This document shows positions 1 to 7,317 of a stretch of DNA of 14,660 nt, one piece after another. How positions within the stretch are numbered: position 1 is the first letter of the stretch; each line of letters begins with the position of its first letter. The notes under the pieces are model-generated. The model was not told where the DNA came from, made no database searches, and worked only from the letters and a program-made list of their open reading frames with translations. The DNA is from CAYLJJ01 sp964384025 (GTDB lineage: Bacteria > Myxococcota_A > Bradymonadia > UBA7976 > UBA1532): NCBI GenBank assembly GCA_964384025.1, contig CAYLJJ010000126.1:1-14660 (forward strand), read 5' to 3'. The translations under genes and the position numbers were made by a program.

Positions 1-7
1 CGAAGTG

Positions 8-121
8 GATCCGGATACCACTCGGCTCAAGCCCAGGAGGCTTGCTGCCTGAGAATATCCGGTGCTGCGGAGTGGAGGAGGATTCTTTTCTAGCTACATC
101 TGCCATGGCAGATGGGCACCC
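8..121. repeat. Imperfect direct repeat, copy 1, with 18-bp palindrome
   Basis: This block shares three segments, in the same order, with 1632-1704: GATCC near the left end, the identical 17-mer GGCTCAAGCCCAGGAGG (24-40), and TAGCTAC followed by the perfect palindrome CATCTGCCATGGCAGATG (97-114) and GCACCC. Copy 1 has about 40 extra bases between the 17-mer and the palindrome. Read on the minus strand, the 17-mer region encodes a PPGLEPSGIRI-like peptide, so the repeat could be a gene fragment rather than a regulatory or mobile-element end. It lies upstream of the promoter of the secreted-protein gene, and the other copy lies downstream of that gene. Confidence 0.7.
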
Positions 122-199
122 CTCTCTAGGTTTGCCCCTGCCCTCCCCCCTGCCTCCTTAGCTCCGAGTCTTCCGAAAGGGAGGTCTGAACGCCTACTG

Positions 200-228
200 T
201 TGACTTTGCATCCAGGCATTACTAAGAT
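200..228 (+). promoter_or_regulatory. Sigma70-type promoter for the lectin-like gene
   Basis: TTGACT (200-205) matches the -35 consensus at five of six positions. After a spacer of exactly 17 bp, TAAGAT (223-228) matches the -10 consensus at four of six. Transcription would start near 235, giving a leader of about 43 nt that contains the strong Shine-Dalgarno-like AGGGGGG (265-271). It lies between repeat copy 1 and the start codon, so the gene carries its own promoter inside the repeat-flanked unit. The call rests on motif match alone. Confidence 0.5.
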
Positions 229-277
229 TGCATTGATCTGCTAATTATAGCATTTTACAACAAAAGGGGGGCTGAAT

Positions 278-1432
278 ATGCGCTTTCTTTATCTGTTTGC
301 AGCAACCATGGTGATGATCTTCACAACACCCGCTTTCGCGAAGAAGGTGCCCAAGGTTGAGATCTGCCATCACCCCGATGACAACGTCCCGTTCATCATC
401 AACGTGAGCGGCAATGCCCTCCCTGCACACGTCGCCCATGGTGATTTCGTGGTGGGTGCTGAGATCTGTGATGGTATCGACAACGACTGCGACGGAGTCA
501 TCGACGATGGCCTCGCTCCCATGCCCACCGCCTGCGGCGTCGGCGCCTGCGCTGCGACTGGCCAGCTCGCCTGTGTAGATGGCCAATGGGTCGATGACTG
601 CACCCCCGGCCTGCCTGCCGAGGAGATTTGTGAGGACGGCATCGACCAGAACTGCAACGGCGAGGACGCTGAATGCGAGGGTTGCGCGAGCCTGAGTCAT
701 GGTGGGCATGACTACCTTATCTGTCAGGGCGCGCTGACATACGCTGAGGCAGAGCAGGCCTGCGCCGATATCGACATGTTGCTCGCCCACATCGAAGACG
801 AAGCCGAGAACACTGCGGTCGTCGGCGCAGCGCTGGGTGCCTTCGGCTGCACGCATTTCAGGGAGACTTCATACTGGGTCTCCAACCTCAAGAGTGAGAC
901 TGGCTTTTCCTGGGACTCTGGCGCCCGCGTCTGGGCCTCTGGCGAGCCCAACGGTGACGGCAACAACGTCCACCTGATCCGATACTGTCACCAGCCTTAT
1001 GGCTGGAACGACGTGCCCACCAGTTGGCGGTGGGGCTGGGTCTGTAAGTCTATCGATCAGGGCTATCCCCTGACACCCGATCGGGTCTGGGCGAACGGCG
1101 GGGTCTACCACAACGGCCAGGTCGAAAACGCCATAGTCGCAGGCTATGAGGGCACGGTGGTGCTCACCACAGATGACCACGACGTCGCCTTCGACTTCAC
1201 CTTTGCCGGCCTCGTCCCAGGCCAGACCTATACGCTCTACCTGGACGGGAACGGCGGCTCTCCTGGCTCTTGGGTGGTGCTTGGCAACTTCGTCGCCGGC
1301 TCAGGCGGCGAGGGTAGCTTCGGCTATAACGCCACGCTGGGGATGGGCACCTACAATTGGGGCTTCTGGGTGAACGAGGCTGGCTGGAGTATCCTGCAGA
1401 CCGAGTCAGACATAAACTTCACGCTCCCCTAA
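278..1432 (+). CDS. Secreted MopE-like / C-type-lectin-like protein
   Basis: This 384-residue protein begins with a signal peptide (about 1-21, ending PAFA before KK), so it is exported. Residues 27-57 (KVEICHHP ... LPAHVAHGD) match a short Cys/His motif often seen in secreted proteins of this kind. Two acidic, cysteine-containing segments follow, EICDGIDNDCDG (62-73) and EICEDGIDQNCNG (116-128), the putative metal-binding repeat type named after the copper protein MopE. Residues ~136-257 look like a C-type lectin-like domain, with the calcium/sugar-site motifs EPN (223-225) and WND (243-245) and paired cysteines. Residues ~262-384 are rich in Gly, Thr and aromatics and look like a beta-sandwich. 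ATG 278 is chosen because AGGGGGG lies 6 nt upstream and the signal peptide starts there. Function is inferred to be binding of glycans and/or metal at the cell surface; no catalytic site is visible. Base use (many GAC, AAC, GGC codons) differs somewhat from the genes to the right, which fits separate acquisition. Confidence 0.9.
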   Translation: MRFLYLFAATMVMIFTTPAFAKKVPKVEICHHPDDNVPFIINVSGNALPAHVAHGDFVVGAEICDGIDNDCDGVIDDGLAPMPTACGVGACAATGQLACVDGQWVDDCTPGLPAEEICEDGIDQNCNGEDAECEGCASLSHGGHDYLICQGALTYAEAEQACADIDMLLAHIEDEAENTAVVGAALGAFGCTHFRETSYWVSNLKSETGFSWDSGARVWASGEPNGDGNNVHLIRYCHQPYGWNDVPTSWRWGWVCKSIDQGYPLTPDRVWANGGVYHNGQVENAIVAGYEGTVVLTTDDHDVAFDFTFAGLVPGQTYTLYLDGNGGSPGSWVVLGNFVAGSGGEGSFGYNATLGMGTYNWGFWVNEAGWSILQTESDINFTLP

Positions 1433-1500
1433 CAAAACCCTCGTCGCCTATGGAAGATGGGTGATTAGAAGAGGGTGCGCCTCCGCAATAGCAGAGACTG

Positions 1501-1706
1501 CTACGCGACAACCTTCCCAGCCTTGAGACGCTCCTTGTTGGCGTCGATCTCGAACTCTTCACGAAACCGAAAAAGCTCCCAGGCCATCTCCAAGCGCTCC
1601 GATTGCACTTTTTCGTAAGGATTTCGCCGTCGATCCTGACACCTGTAGGCTCAAGCCCAGGAGGTTCGCCGCTTAGCTCCATCCGCCATGGCGGATGAGC
1701 ACCCAT
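1501..1706 (-). pseudogene. Decayed minus-strand coding remnant overlapping repeat copy 2
   Basis: No intact gene fits here, but two adjacent minus-strand frames each read like protein. In one frame, from ATG 1706, the peptide contains HPPWRMELSGEPPGLEPTG, and a related peptide (KPPGLEPSGIRI) is encoded by repeat copy 1. In the next frame, roughly 1647 to the stop at 1501, a 49-residue stretch includes RRNPYEKV, SERLEMAWELFRF and REEFEIDANKERLKAG, which looks like an amphipathic helical C-terminus. The best reading is a gene end broken by a frameshift, with the crossover between about 1610 and 1640. I do not recognise the family. It could be a remnant of a mobile-element gene or of a small family duplicated with the repeat. 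A chance open frame is possible. Confidence 0.4.
1632..1704. repeat. Imperfect direct repeat, copy 2, with compensated palindrome
   Basis: This is the second copy of the block at 8-121: GATCC, then GGCTCAAGCCCAGGAGG (1648-1664, identical 17-mer), then TAGCTCC, CATCCGCCATGGCGGATG (1680-1697) and GCACCC. Within the palindrome both arms change together relative to copy 1 (T:A in copy 1, C:G in copy 2), so the dyad is kept. The two copies bracket the lectin-like gene about 1.6 kb apart. Confidence 0.7.
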
Positions 1707-1972
1707 TCCAGATTCGGAAGAGATGAGAGCCTCGCTTAGGCGTTCCAGGCTCTTATGAAATCAGGGCTGCTAGAGAAGTGGCCCCGAAATTCAACAGGCT
1801 CAGAAAATTACTCACGCTGCCCTCAGGGCGCACACTCCCCGAAGTTTACTCTGGTTGCTGTCGTGCTCTTCTTTTCGGAACATAATCTGCATACGCCCAT
1901 CGCGCTTCGCAACCCTCGGCCCCAGCAATGTTTGAGATGGAATGCTGCTTTAGCAGCTCCCAGGAGATATTG
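1707..1972. other. Non-coding stretch before the exported-protein pair
   Basis: Together with 1433-1500 this is the non-coding part of the gap between two genes. A 7-bp inverted repeat (AGAGCCT 1726-1732 with AGGCTCT 1747-1753, 14-nt loop) lies near the left side and has no T-run, so I do not call it a terminator. A -10-like CATAAT occurs at 1881-1886 with no good -35 at normal spacing. A short plus-strand open frame from 1755 shows no protein-like composition and is not annotated. Confidence 0.5.
1944..1966 (+). promoter_or_regulatory. Small hairpin beside the ribosome binding site
   Basis: GCTGCT (1944-1949), TT, AGCAGC (1952-1957) can fold as a compact hairpin ending 4 nt before the Shine-Dalgarno AGGAG (1962-1966). 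The SD lies 6 nt from ATG 1973 and decides that start over an upstream in-frame codon at 1928. Whether the hairpin matters for translation is not shown. Confidence 0.3.
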
Positions 1973-3007
1973 ATGCGCGCTCTTTTGACTTTGCTTCTCA
2001 TGCCTGCCACCACCCTCGCGGCGGCTACTCCGGTCTGTGTCGATGTCCAGGTCAAGTCCTGGACCTTGGAGAACAAAGAGAACCCAGAGACCGTGGAGCC
2101 CCAATTTGAGAACCCCTATACTATCGATCCTGCCCAGTTCTTAGGGCGGCATGTGCGCTATGAGGTGACCCATGAGGTGGGCTTTGAGGCGGTAGACGCG
2201 GGCTGCTCAGAGCGCATCACCATCGAACTCTACCCTCTACCCACAGGCTGGACCGTCTTCGCGCGCTACTCAGGACACTCCCGAGAGGAGAAGGTGGATG
2301 AGGTTGAACTGGAGGAGTTTGTCTCCCTGGCTCAGCGCCTCAGCTGGGCGCTCCTCAGAGATATTCCTGTGAGCGATACCATCACCCGAGAGAATGTGCT
2401 CGCGGCAGACTCAGAGTCCAACCTGAGGACCATTCACGGTACCTCCCACTTCGTCTTGGGCCTGGGGAGTCAGTTCAAGGTAGGAGAGCTGCCCACCGCT
2501 GACAACGGCCCAGCCAAGGAGAAGCAGCGCTTCTTGACCCCCATCAGTATGCAGCTCGGTTATCGAGGTAAGTATGAGGCTTGGGGTCTGGATTTCTTCT
2601 TTCGGGGTGCTCTGGGTAGTAACCAGCAGTCTCCTCGGCAAAACCCTCAGGGAGGGCACGCAGATTTTGATGTCAATGGGGGGATGGGCCTTCACCTGCT
2701 ACGCTATACCGACGCTCATGGGATGACCTCCTTCTATTACGGAGGGGGCGCTCAGTTTGAGATCTCCCGCTACTCCATCATCCAAGCTGAGGCGGACCGA
2801 GAAGATCAGGATCGAGAGAAGCTCTATAGCGGTGGTCTCGGCTTGGATCTTTTGATGGGCTATGAGTTTCTTAGAGCCAGCACTGCGCATATCTATCTCC
2901 AAGCAGAGCTTCAGGCCCCAATGTATCTGATGAACTCCTCTGTTGATGCTGGGGGGATCAAGACCTATCTTCCAGGCGGCCTCTTTCAGATCGGGATCGT
3001 CTTTTAA
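1973..3007 (+). CDS. Exported outer-membrane-barrel-like protein, first of a pair
   Basis: This 344-residue protein has a signal peptide (MRALLTLLLMPATTLAAA, about 1-18) and ends in Phe (IGIVF), the usual last residue of outer-membrane barrels. Residues ~20-150 form a small soluble domain with two conserved-looking cysteines (22, 78) and a helix around 110-130. Residues ~155-344 consist of alternating hydrophobic/polar strands with glycines and aromatics (for example FVLGLG, GLDFFFRGALG, SFYYGGGAQF, HIYLQAEL), consistent with a beta-barrel of about eight strands. ATG 1973 is preferred over 1928 because it has AGGAG 6 nt upstream and begins the signal peptide. The protein downstream, 3 nt away, has the same layout and matching segments, so the two are probably co-transcribed paralogues. 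I do not recognise a named family. An envelope role is inferred; ligand or partner unknown. Confidence 0.85.
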   Translation: MRALLTLLLMPATTLAAATPVCVDVQVKSWTLENKENPETVEPQFENPYTIDPAQFLGRHVRYEVTHEVGFEAVDAGCSERITIELYPLPTGWTVFARYSGHSREEKVDEVELEEFVSLAQRLSWALLRDIPVSDTITRENVLAADSESNLRTIHGTSHFVLGLGSQFKVGELPTADNGPAKEKQRFLTPISMQLGYRGKYEAWGLDFFFRGALGSNQQSPRQNPQGGHADFDVNGGMGLHLLRYTDAHGMTSFYYGGGAQFEISRYSIIQAEADREDQDREKLYSGGLGLDLLMGYEFLRASTAHIYLQAELQAPMYLMNSSVDAGGIKTYLPGGLFQIGIVF

Positions 3008-3010
3008 CCC

Positions 3011-3886
3011 ATGCCTCTCTTGAGCTTGTTGATCCTCCTGGGCGCAGGAGTAGTGCACCCAACCGACACCTGCGTAGAGGTGATCGCAGCTGAGGCAGAT
3101 CCTCTTCGTCAACTGCTCATTGATGAGCTGGGACGGCATAGGAGTCACCAATTTGTAGAGGAGCGCTGCCTCTCCCACCTGCGCGTTGAGCTGATCTCCT
3201 TCTCAGAGCAGCGCTATTTGACAGGTCGCATCAACGCTCAGGTACCCCACCGGGACGAGATCGCGGGGAGTCACTACCCCAAGGCGGTAGACAAGCTTTT
3301 GCGGGTGCTCCACCACAATCATCCCGTACGCCTGCGAGGGCCACGGGGGGGGTGGTTGAGGAAGAAGATGCAAGCGCTTAAGAAGGGACGAAACCTCTAC
3401 GCTCTGGAGTTTTTTCAGCTCCTGTCCGATCTAGAGGGGCAGTTTCAGAGCCTCCCAGGTCTGGCTTTTGGCATCCGCAGAGAGCTGGATTCCTGGCATC
3501 TAGGGGGGCGATTTGCCTACGCAGGTCGCTGGGAAAAGTCAGAGCATCTCCAGTTGCGCGGTCACCTCAGCGCTCAATTGCATCTCGTCAGGTTTCTCTC
3601 CTCCCTGAGCAGATCTTCGCTCTATTTGGGAGGCTCGCTGGGCTTAGAACATCAACGTTTTCGTGGTCCCATCCATCTTGAGGGGGAGAGCGGGAGAGAG
3701 GATTTTAGCAAAACAGGCTTAGGCGCGGGGCTTCGTCTGGGTTGGGAGGGTTTTCGCCTCAGTACGACCCGCGTGGATCTCTTCTGCCAAGCCCAACTTC
3801 CACTCTTTAAAGCCAAGGATGAGGAGGCCTGGGTCATCGATGCCTGGGCACCCAGCCTGGGCTTGGGGATGGGGCTGCTCTTCTGA
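3011..3886 (+). CDS. Exported outer-membrane-barrel-like protein, second of a pair
   Basis: This 291-residue protein also has a hydrophobic N-terminus (MPLLSLLILLGAGVV), a short cysteine-containing soluble part (Cys21 and Cys53, ~20-110) and a C-terminal half of amphipathic strands ending in Phe (GMGLLF). Its segment GWEGFRLSTTRVDLF (244-258) lines up with GYEFLRASTAHIYLQ (296-310) of the preceding protein, and other strands match in order, so the pair looks like a diverged tandem duplication. The loops here are shorter. The ATG lies 3 nt after the upstream stop and I see no Shine-Dalgarno of its own, which suggests translational coupling. A basic stretch at 113-127 (GGWLRKKMQALKKGR) lies between the two parts. 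Family and function are not recognised; an outer-membrane location is inferred from sequence pattern only. Confidence 0.82.
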   Translation: MPLLSLLILLGAGVVHPTDTCVEVIAAEADPLRQLLIDELGRHRSHQFVEERCLSHLRVELISFSEQRYLTGRINAQVPHRDEIAGSHYPKAVDKLLRVLHHNHPVRLRGPRGGWLRKKMQALKKGRNLYALEFFQLLSDLEGQFQSLPGLAFGIRRELDSWHLGGRFAYAGRWEKSEHLQLRGHLSAQLHLVRFLSSLSRSSLYLGGSLGLEHQRFRGPIHLEGESGREDFSKTGLGAGLRLGWEGFRLSTTRVDLFCQAQLPLFKAKDEEAWVIDAWAPSLGLGMGLLF

Positions 3887-3925
3887 CAGCCTCTTCTCCT
3901 CCACCCCTCCGATGAACTAAAACTC

Positions 3926-3940
3926 TCTCTTCAGAAGAGA
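3926..3940. promoter_or_regulatory. Short dyad upstream of the acyltransferase gene
   Basis: TCTCTTC, one A, then GAAGAGA forms a perfect 7-bp dyad. It is two bases before the GGAG (3943-3946) used as ribosome binding site by the gene starting at 3954. It could be a small operator or chance; the loop is too tight for an RNA hairpin with all pairs formed. Confidence 0.2.
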
Positions 3941-3953
3941 TCGGAGCCCAAAT

Positions 3954-4688
3954 ATGAATGGGAAAATCGCAAGCTTGATGCAGTGGAGGCGAGTGTTTCT
4001 TAGAAACGCCCTCTTTGGCCAAATCTCCTGGATGGGCTCAACGCTCAAGCGACCAGAGCTGAGCCGCTGGGCGATGCGAAGTTGGGCGCGGAGCTGCTGT
4101 GAGACCATGGGTGTGCAGCTCAGCCTACGCGGTGGAGCGATCTTAGAGTCCAGCCCCCAGTGCATCATCGTCGCCAATCATAACAGCTTTATGGATATCG
4201 TGGTCCTGGCCTCCTTCCTCAAACAGGACTATCGCTGGTTGGCTAAGGATCTGGTCTTTAAGGTCCCCTTTATCGGAGGGCATATGCGGCGCTGCGGACA
4301 TATCCCTGTAACTCGAGGTGCCGGGAAAGCGCTGAAGATCGCCGAGAATATCCATCGAGTTATCGAGGAGGGCGCCAGCGTCCTGTTCTTTCCTGAGGGC
4401 ACCCGCAGCGAAGATGGGCAGCTTCAAAGTTTCCATATGGGAGCCTTCCTCTCTGCGGTTCAAGAGGGGCTTCCTGTGCTCCCCCTTATCGTCCGAGGGA
4501 CCCCTCAACTCCTTAAGAAGGGGAGCTGGGAGTTTGTCGCTCCAGGAGAGGAACTCTCTTGCTCTGTAAGTGTCCTGCCGCTCATCTCTCCCCCCCAAGA
4601 GGGGGGCGATCAGAAGGCGCGCGCTCGGCTCTTAAGAGATCAGGTACACCAACTCTTTACCGAAGAGCTGGAGCGTGAGTCCGCGTGA
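3954..4688 (+). CDS. plsC: 1-acyl-sn-glycerol-3-phosphate acyltransferase family protein
   Basis: This is a 244-residue PlsC/LPLAT-family acyltransferase. The family motif NHxxxxD is present as NHNSFMD (75-81; catalytic His76 and Asp81), followed by a WLAKDLVFKVPFIGG block (95-109) and the substrate-phosphate-binding FPEGTRS (146-152). Family members transfer an acyl chain to lysophosphatidic acid at the inner membrane in phospholipid synthesis; related enzymes acylate other lysolipids, so the exact substrate is inferred. Length is normal for the family. ATG 3954 has GGAG 7 nt upstream. The gene converges on the histidine kinase gene, with 21 bp between stops and no strong terminator hairpin, and lies 67 bp after the exported-protein pair, with which it may be transcribed. 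Confidence 0.93.
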   Translation: MNGKIASLMQWRRVFLRNALFGQISWMGSTLKRPELSRWAMRSWARSCCETMGVQLSLRGGAILESSPQCIIVANHNSFMDIVVLASFLKQDYRWLAKDLVFKVPFIGGHMRRCGHIPVTRGAGKALKIAENIHRVIEEGASVLFFPEGTRSEDGQLQSFHMGAFLSAVQEGLPVLPLIVRGTPQLLKKGSWEFVAPGEELSCSVSVLPLISPPQEGGDQKARARLLRDQVHQLFTEELERESA

Positions 4689-4709
4689 GCTTGTTGGCCT
4701 GAGCAGCTC

Positions 4710-7202
4710 TTACTCTTCCCAAGAAAATGATTGGCTTTCGTCCAGAGCTTGCCGCACCGCGTCGCGCAGCTCTGGGGTGGAGAGCGGCTTTTGAAGCAAA
4801 GGAACCTGCTTCACCAGAGGATGAAGGTCCAGGAGATCGGCGCTATAGCCTGACATAAAGAGAAAAGGCAGATGGAGGCCTTGGAGGTGCAGCGCCTCCA
4901 ATAACTCGGGGCCGTTCATCCTCGGCATGATCAGATCGCTGAGGATCAGTTGAGGGAGCTGGTTTTCTTGGGAGAGAAGTTCAAGCTGCTCTAAGGCATC
5001 TTGACCATCCTCAGCGTTGAAGATCTCATAGCCAGCCACCTCCAGGATATGGCTCAAGATTTTGCGGATGCTCTTCTCATCATCCACCACCAAGATCCGC
5101 TCACGCCCTCCTGGAGAGATTTGGGGTAGGGGGCTGGTGAGCTTTTTCGAGTTTCGATTGCGGTGGCGAGGGAGGGCGATGCGGAAGCTGGTTCCAACAC
5201 CCATCTCGCTGAAGAGCCAGATCTGCCCTCCGTTTTGGTTGATGATTCCCTGAACCGTAGAAAGCCCCAGACCTGTCCCCCGCCCCACAGGCTTTGTTGT
5301 AAAGAAGGGATCGAAGATCTGTTCGCGGATTTCAGCGGGGATCCCAGCCCCTGAGTCGGAGATGCTGAGCATCACATAGTCTCCAGGGGCGATTCGCGCG
5401 CGACCCTCAAAGACCTCTCTCCCCAGAGAGTGATTGTTTAACTCGATGGTGATCTTACCCTTCTCGCCGCAAGCATCTCGGGCGTTGATCACTAAGTTCA
5501 TCAAGACCTGCTCCAGCTGCCCCTGATCAGCGCAGATAGGCCAAAGCTTCTCCTCACTCCAGGTCCGCAATTGGAACTCTCCTGCGCCGCTCAAGGCTCG
5601 TTTAAGGAGAGGATATAGCTCTTGGATCACCTCGTTTAGCTGCAGGATTTGTGGGCTCAGGACCTGCCGTCGGCTGATGGCTAAGAGCTTACGGGTTAGC
5701 TCTGTTGCACGAGAACCCGCCGCTTGAACCTCTTGGATCAAGCCCTGAGCCTCGGCGTTTAAGCCCTCCTCCATACTCAGCATCTCGGAGGCACCATAGA
5801 TCACGGTAAGCAGGTTGTTGAAGTCATGGGCGATGCCTCCCGCCAGACGCCCCAGCGCTTCCATCTTCTGGGCTTGGATAAGTTGAGCCTCAAACTCAAC
5901 CTGCTGGGTCACATTTCGCCCTACGAGGACAAAAGCGGAGAGCTCTCCTTCGTGATTGCGTACCGGAGAGAGGCTGAGATCTGCGAGGAATGACTCCTCT
6001 TCTGGCAGGGCAAACTCTAGACGACCTCGCCAAGAAGAGTGAGTATCAGCGCTGGTCTTGAAGGGCTTAAAATCTCTCTGATTTTCTCCCGTCAACAGGG
6101 AGAGCAGCTGCGAGCCAAGGATCTGTTCCTTGAAACGCTTGATTTGATGAATAAAAGCGGTATTTGTATAGATAATTTCTTGCTGAGGGTTCATCAGGAG
6201 GATGAAGTCTCTGGTGTGTTCTACCGCTGCGGCTAGGTAGTCCCGCTCCTGTCGAGCCTGCACCTCTTGGCTGATATCGATGGCTACAACGCATCTCAGA
6301 GAGTCTTGTTCAGGCTCCAGATCGATAGAGAAATGGGAGGCAAGGAGATGTTTTGGCTTCCCCTCACCCTTGAGCGCGATCTGGCGACTCTGACCACTGG
6401 AGTTGAAGAGATCTGGAGGGAAGATCTCCGAGGAGAAGCCTCTCCTCTCCTGCTCAGCGCGGCAGCGCTTGAAGGCCTCGCTGGAGTTGAGGACCTTGCC
6501 CTGTTGATCCTGGATGGTGACCAGGGCAGGGGTCTGTTGAAAGAGCGCCTGAAACTGGCTCGCTAAGATCTTAATGGGACGGCTGAGGCGTTGGCTCAGG
6601 GTATAGGTGAGAGGGATGCTTATCAAAAGGAGGCCGAACGGTAGAGCAACCAGGAGTACAAGCTCTCGAAGATTTGTCCAGAGGTCCACATGCTCAAAGC
6701 GGAGGCTGATAACCCCCACCAATTTTCCCTCATCGCCCCCAAAAAAGGGAAGGCTGAGCTCATGTTCATAGCCTCTCGTCCCCAGGTTGAAGAGAGAGAG
6801 GGCCTTGGACTCAGGATATTCTGGAGAGAGCAGCGGTTGAAGATTGCTCGGAAAGGTGTGTTGAAGCTGAGTTCTGTTCAGCTCAGGATCGCTGTGAGCC
6901 AGGATCTGGCCCTCTGGGGAGAGCAGAGAGACTGAGTGAAGCGAAGCGGAGCCTCGCGGTAAGTTCTCAAAGTAGCTCTGAAGGTGCTGGTTTCCCGAGT
7001 GGCTGATCGCCTGAGAAGAGTCGCGTAAAAGTCGAGCCGTTAACTCGTAAGATTGCTGGTGCTTCTCCTGAACTCTTTGCAAATAGAGCCAACTGCTCAA
7101 CGCGATCAACGCCAGTCCCAGGAAGCTCATTAAGCCTCCAAAAGTCAACGCTATGCGGTGATCGATGTGGTGTAGATTTTTAGTGTTATAGGAGGGGCTC
7201 AT
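4710..7202 (-). CDS. Membrane-bound hybrid sensor histidine kinase (PAS-HisKA-HATPase-REC)
   Basis: The protein has 830 residues from ATG 7202; TTG 7256 would add 18 residues, and neither start has a clear Shine-Dalgarno. Transmembrane segment 1 (~18-42) and segment 2 (~180-202) enclose an extracytoplasmic sensor of about 135 residues. A HAMP-like stretch follows, then a PAS-like region (~222-315), a second PAS (~322-435), and HisKA with the phospho-acceptor in GGIAHDFNNLL (His459). The ATPase domain shows NARDA (N box, Asn573), DSGAGIP (616-622) and GRGTGLGLS (640-648). After a linker comes a receiver with acidic pair DDE (707-709), phospho-acceptor Asp756 in SDLIMPRMNG, the Ser784 switch position and Lys805. 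All catalytic residues are present, so an active phosphorelay is expected. Signals are likely sensed outside the inner membrane and by PAS. No response regulator with an output domain lies nearby, so the partner is encoded elsewhere. It is divergent from ileS. Confidence 0.95.
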   Translation of the reverse strand: MSPSYNTKNLHHIDHRIALTFGGLMSFLGLALIALSSWLYLQRVQEKHQQSYELTARLLRDSSQAISHSGNQHLQSYFENLPRGSASLHSVSLLSPEGQILAHSDPELNRTQLQHTFPSNLQPLLSPEYPESKALSLFNLGTRGYEHELSLPFFGGDEGKLVGVISLRFEHVDLWTNLRELVLLVALPFGLLLISIPLTYTLSQRLSRPIKILASQFQALFQQTPALVTIQDQQGKVLNSSEAFKRCRAEQERRGFSSEIFPPDLFNSSGQSRQIALKGEGKPKHLLASHFSIDLEPEQDSLRCVVAIDISQEVQARQERDYLAAAVEHTRDFILLMNPQQEIIYTNTAFIHQIKRFKEQILGSQLLSLLTGENQRDFKPFKTSADTHSSWRGRLEFALPEEESFLADLSLSPVRNHEGELSAFVLVGRNVTQQVEFEAQLIQAQKMEALGRLAGGIAHDFNNLLTVIYGASEMLSMEEGLNAEAQGLIQEVQAAGSRATELTRKLLAISRRQVLSPQILQLNEVIQELYPLLKRALSGAGEFQLRTWSEEKLWPICADQGQLEQVLMNLVINARDACGEKGKITIELNNHSLGREVFEGRARIAPGDYVMLSISDSGAGIPAEIREQIFDPFFTTKPVGRGTGLGLSTVQGIINQNGGQIWLFSEMGVGTSFRIALPRHRNRNSKKLTSPLPQISPGGRERILVVDDEKSIRKILSHILEVAGYEIFNAEDGQDALEQLELLSQENQLPQLILSDLIMPRMNGPELLEALHLQGLHLPFLFMSGYSADLLDLHPLVKQVPLLQKPLSTPELRDAVRQALDESQSFSWEE

Positions 7203-7317
7203 GATTGTTTTTTGAAGCGAGAGCTTCTCAACTCTGGCCTCTGAATATAGCTCCAAGAGGGAGAGAATAGGAGAAGTGACGAGGGTCCAAAGAGGATCTG
7301 AGATTGCATCGTTTCAT

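Noticed and set aside
62..244. A 60-codon plus-strand open frame in the left repeat region.
   Set aside because: No Shine-Dalgarno, low-complexity Pro/Ser/Leu composition, and it runs across the palindrome and the promoter.
1425..1445. CCCTAAC at the end of the lectin-like gene, considered as an integron attC core.
   Set aside because: It does not fit the RYYYAAC core at the first base, and no matching GTTRRRY partner with an attC-like fold was found next to it or at the other repeat.
1437..1476. ACCCTC (1437-1442) pairing with GAGGGT (1471-1476) as a terminator after the lectin-like gene.
   Set aside because: The loop is 28 nt and there is no T-run, so it does not resemble a factor-independent terminator.
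169..1745. Two 9-mers, TCTTCCGAA (169-177) and GAACGCCTA (188-196), recur as reverse complements at 1713-1721 and 1737-1745, hinting at inverted ends around the lectin-like gene.
   Set aside because: Their relative order does not fit a simple inverted repeat, and matches this short are not far from chance between two regions of this size.
4689..4709. GAGCT/AGCTC inverted repeat between the converging plsC and histidine kinase genes as a bidirectional terminator.
   Set aside because: A 5-bp stem with a long loop and no flanking T/A runs is too weak to call.
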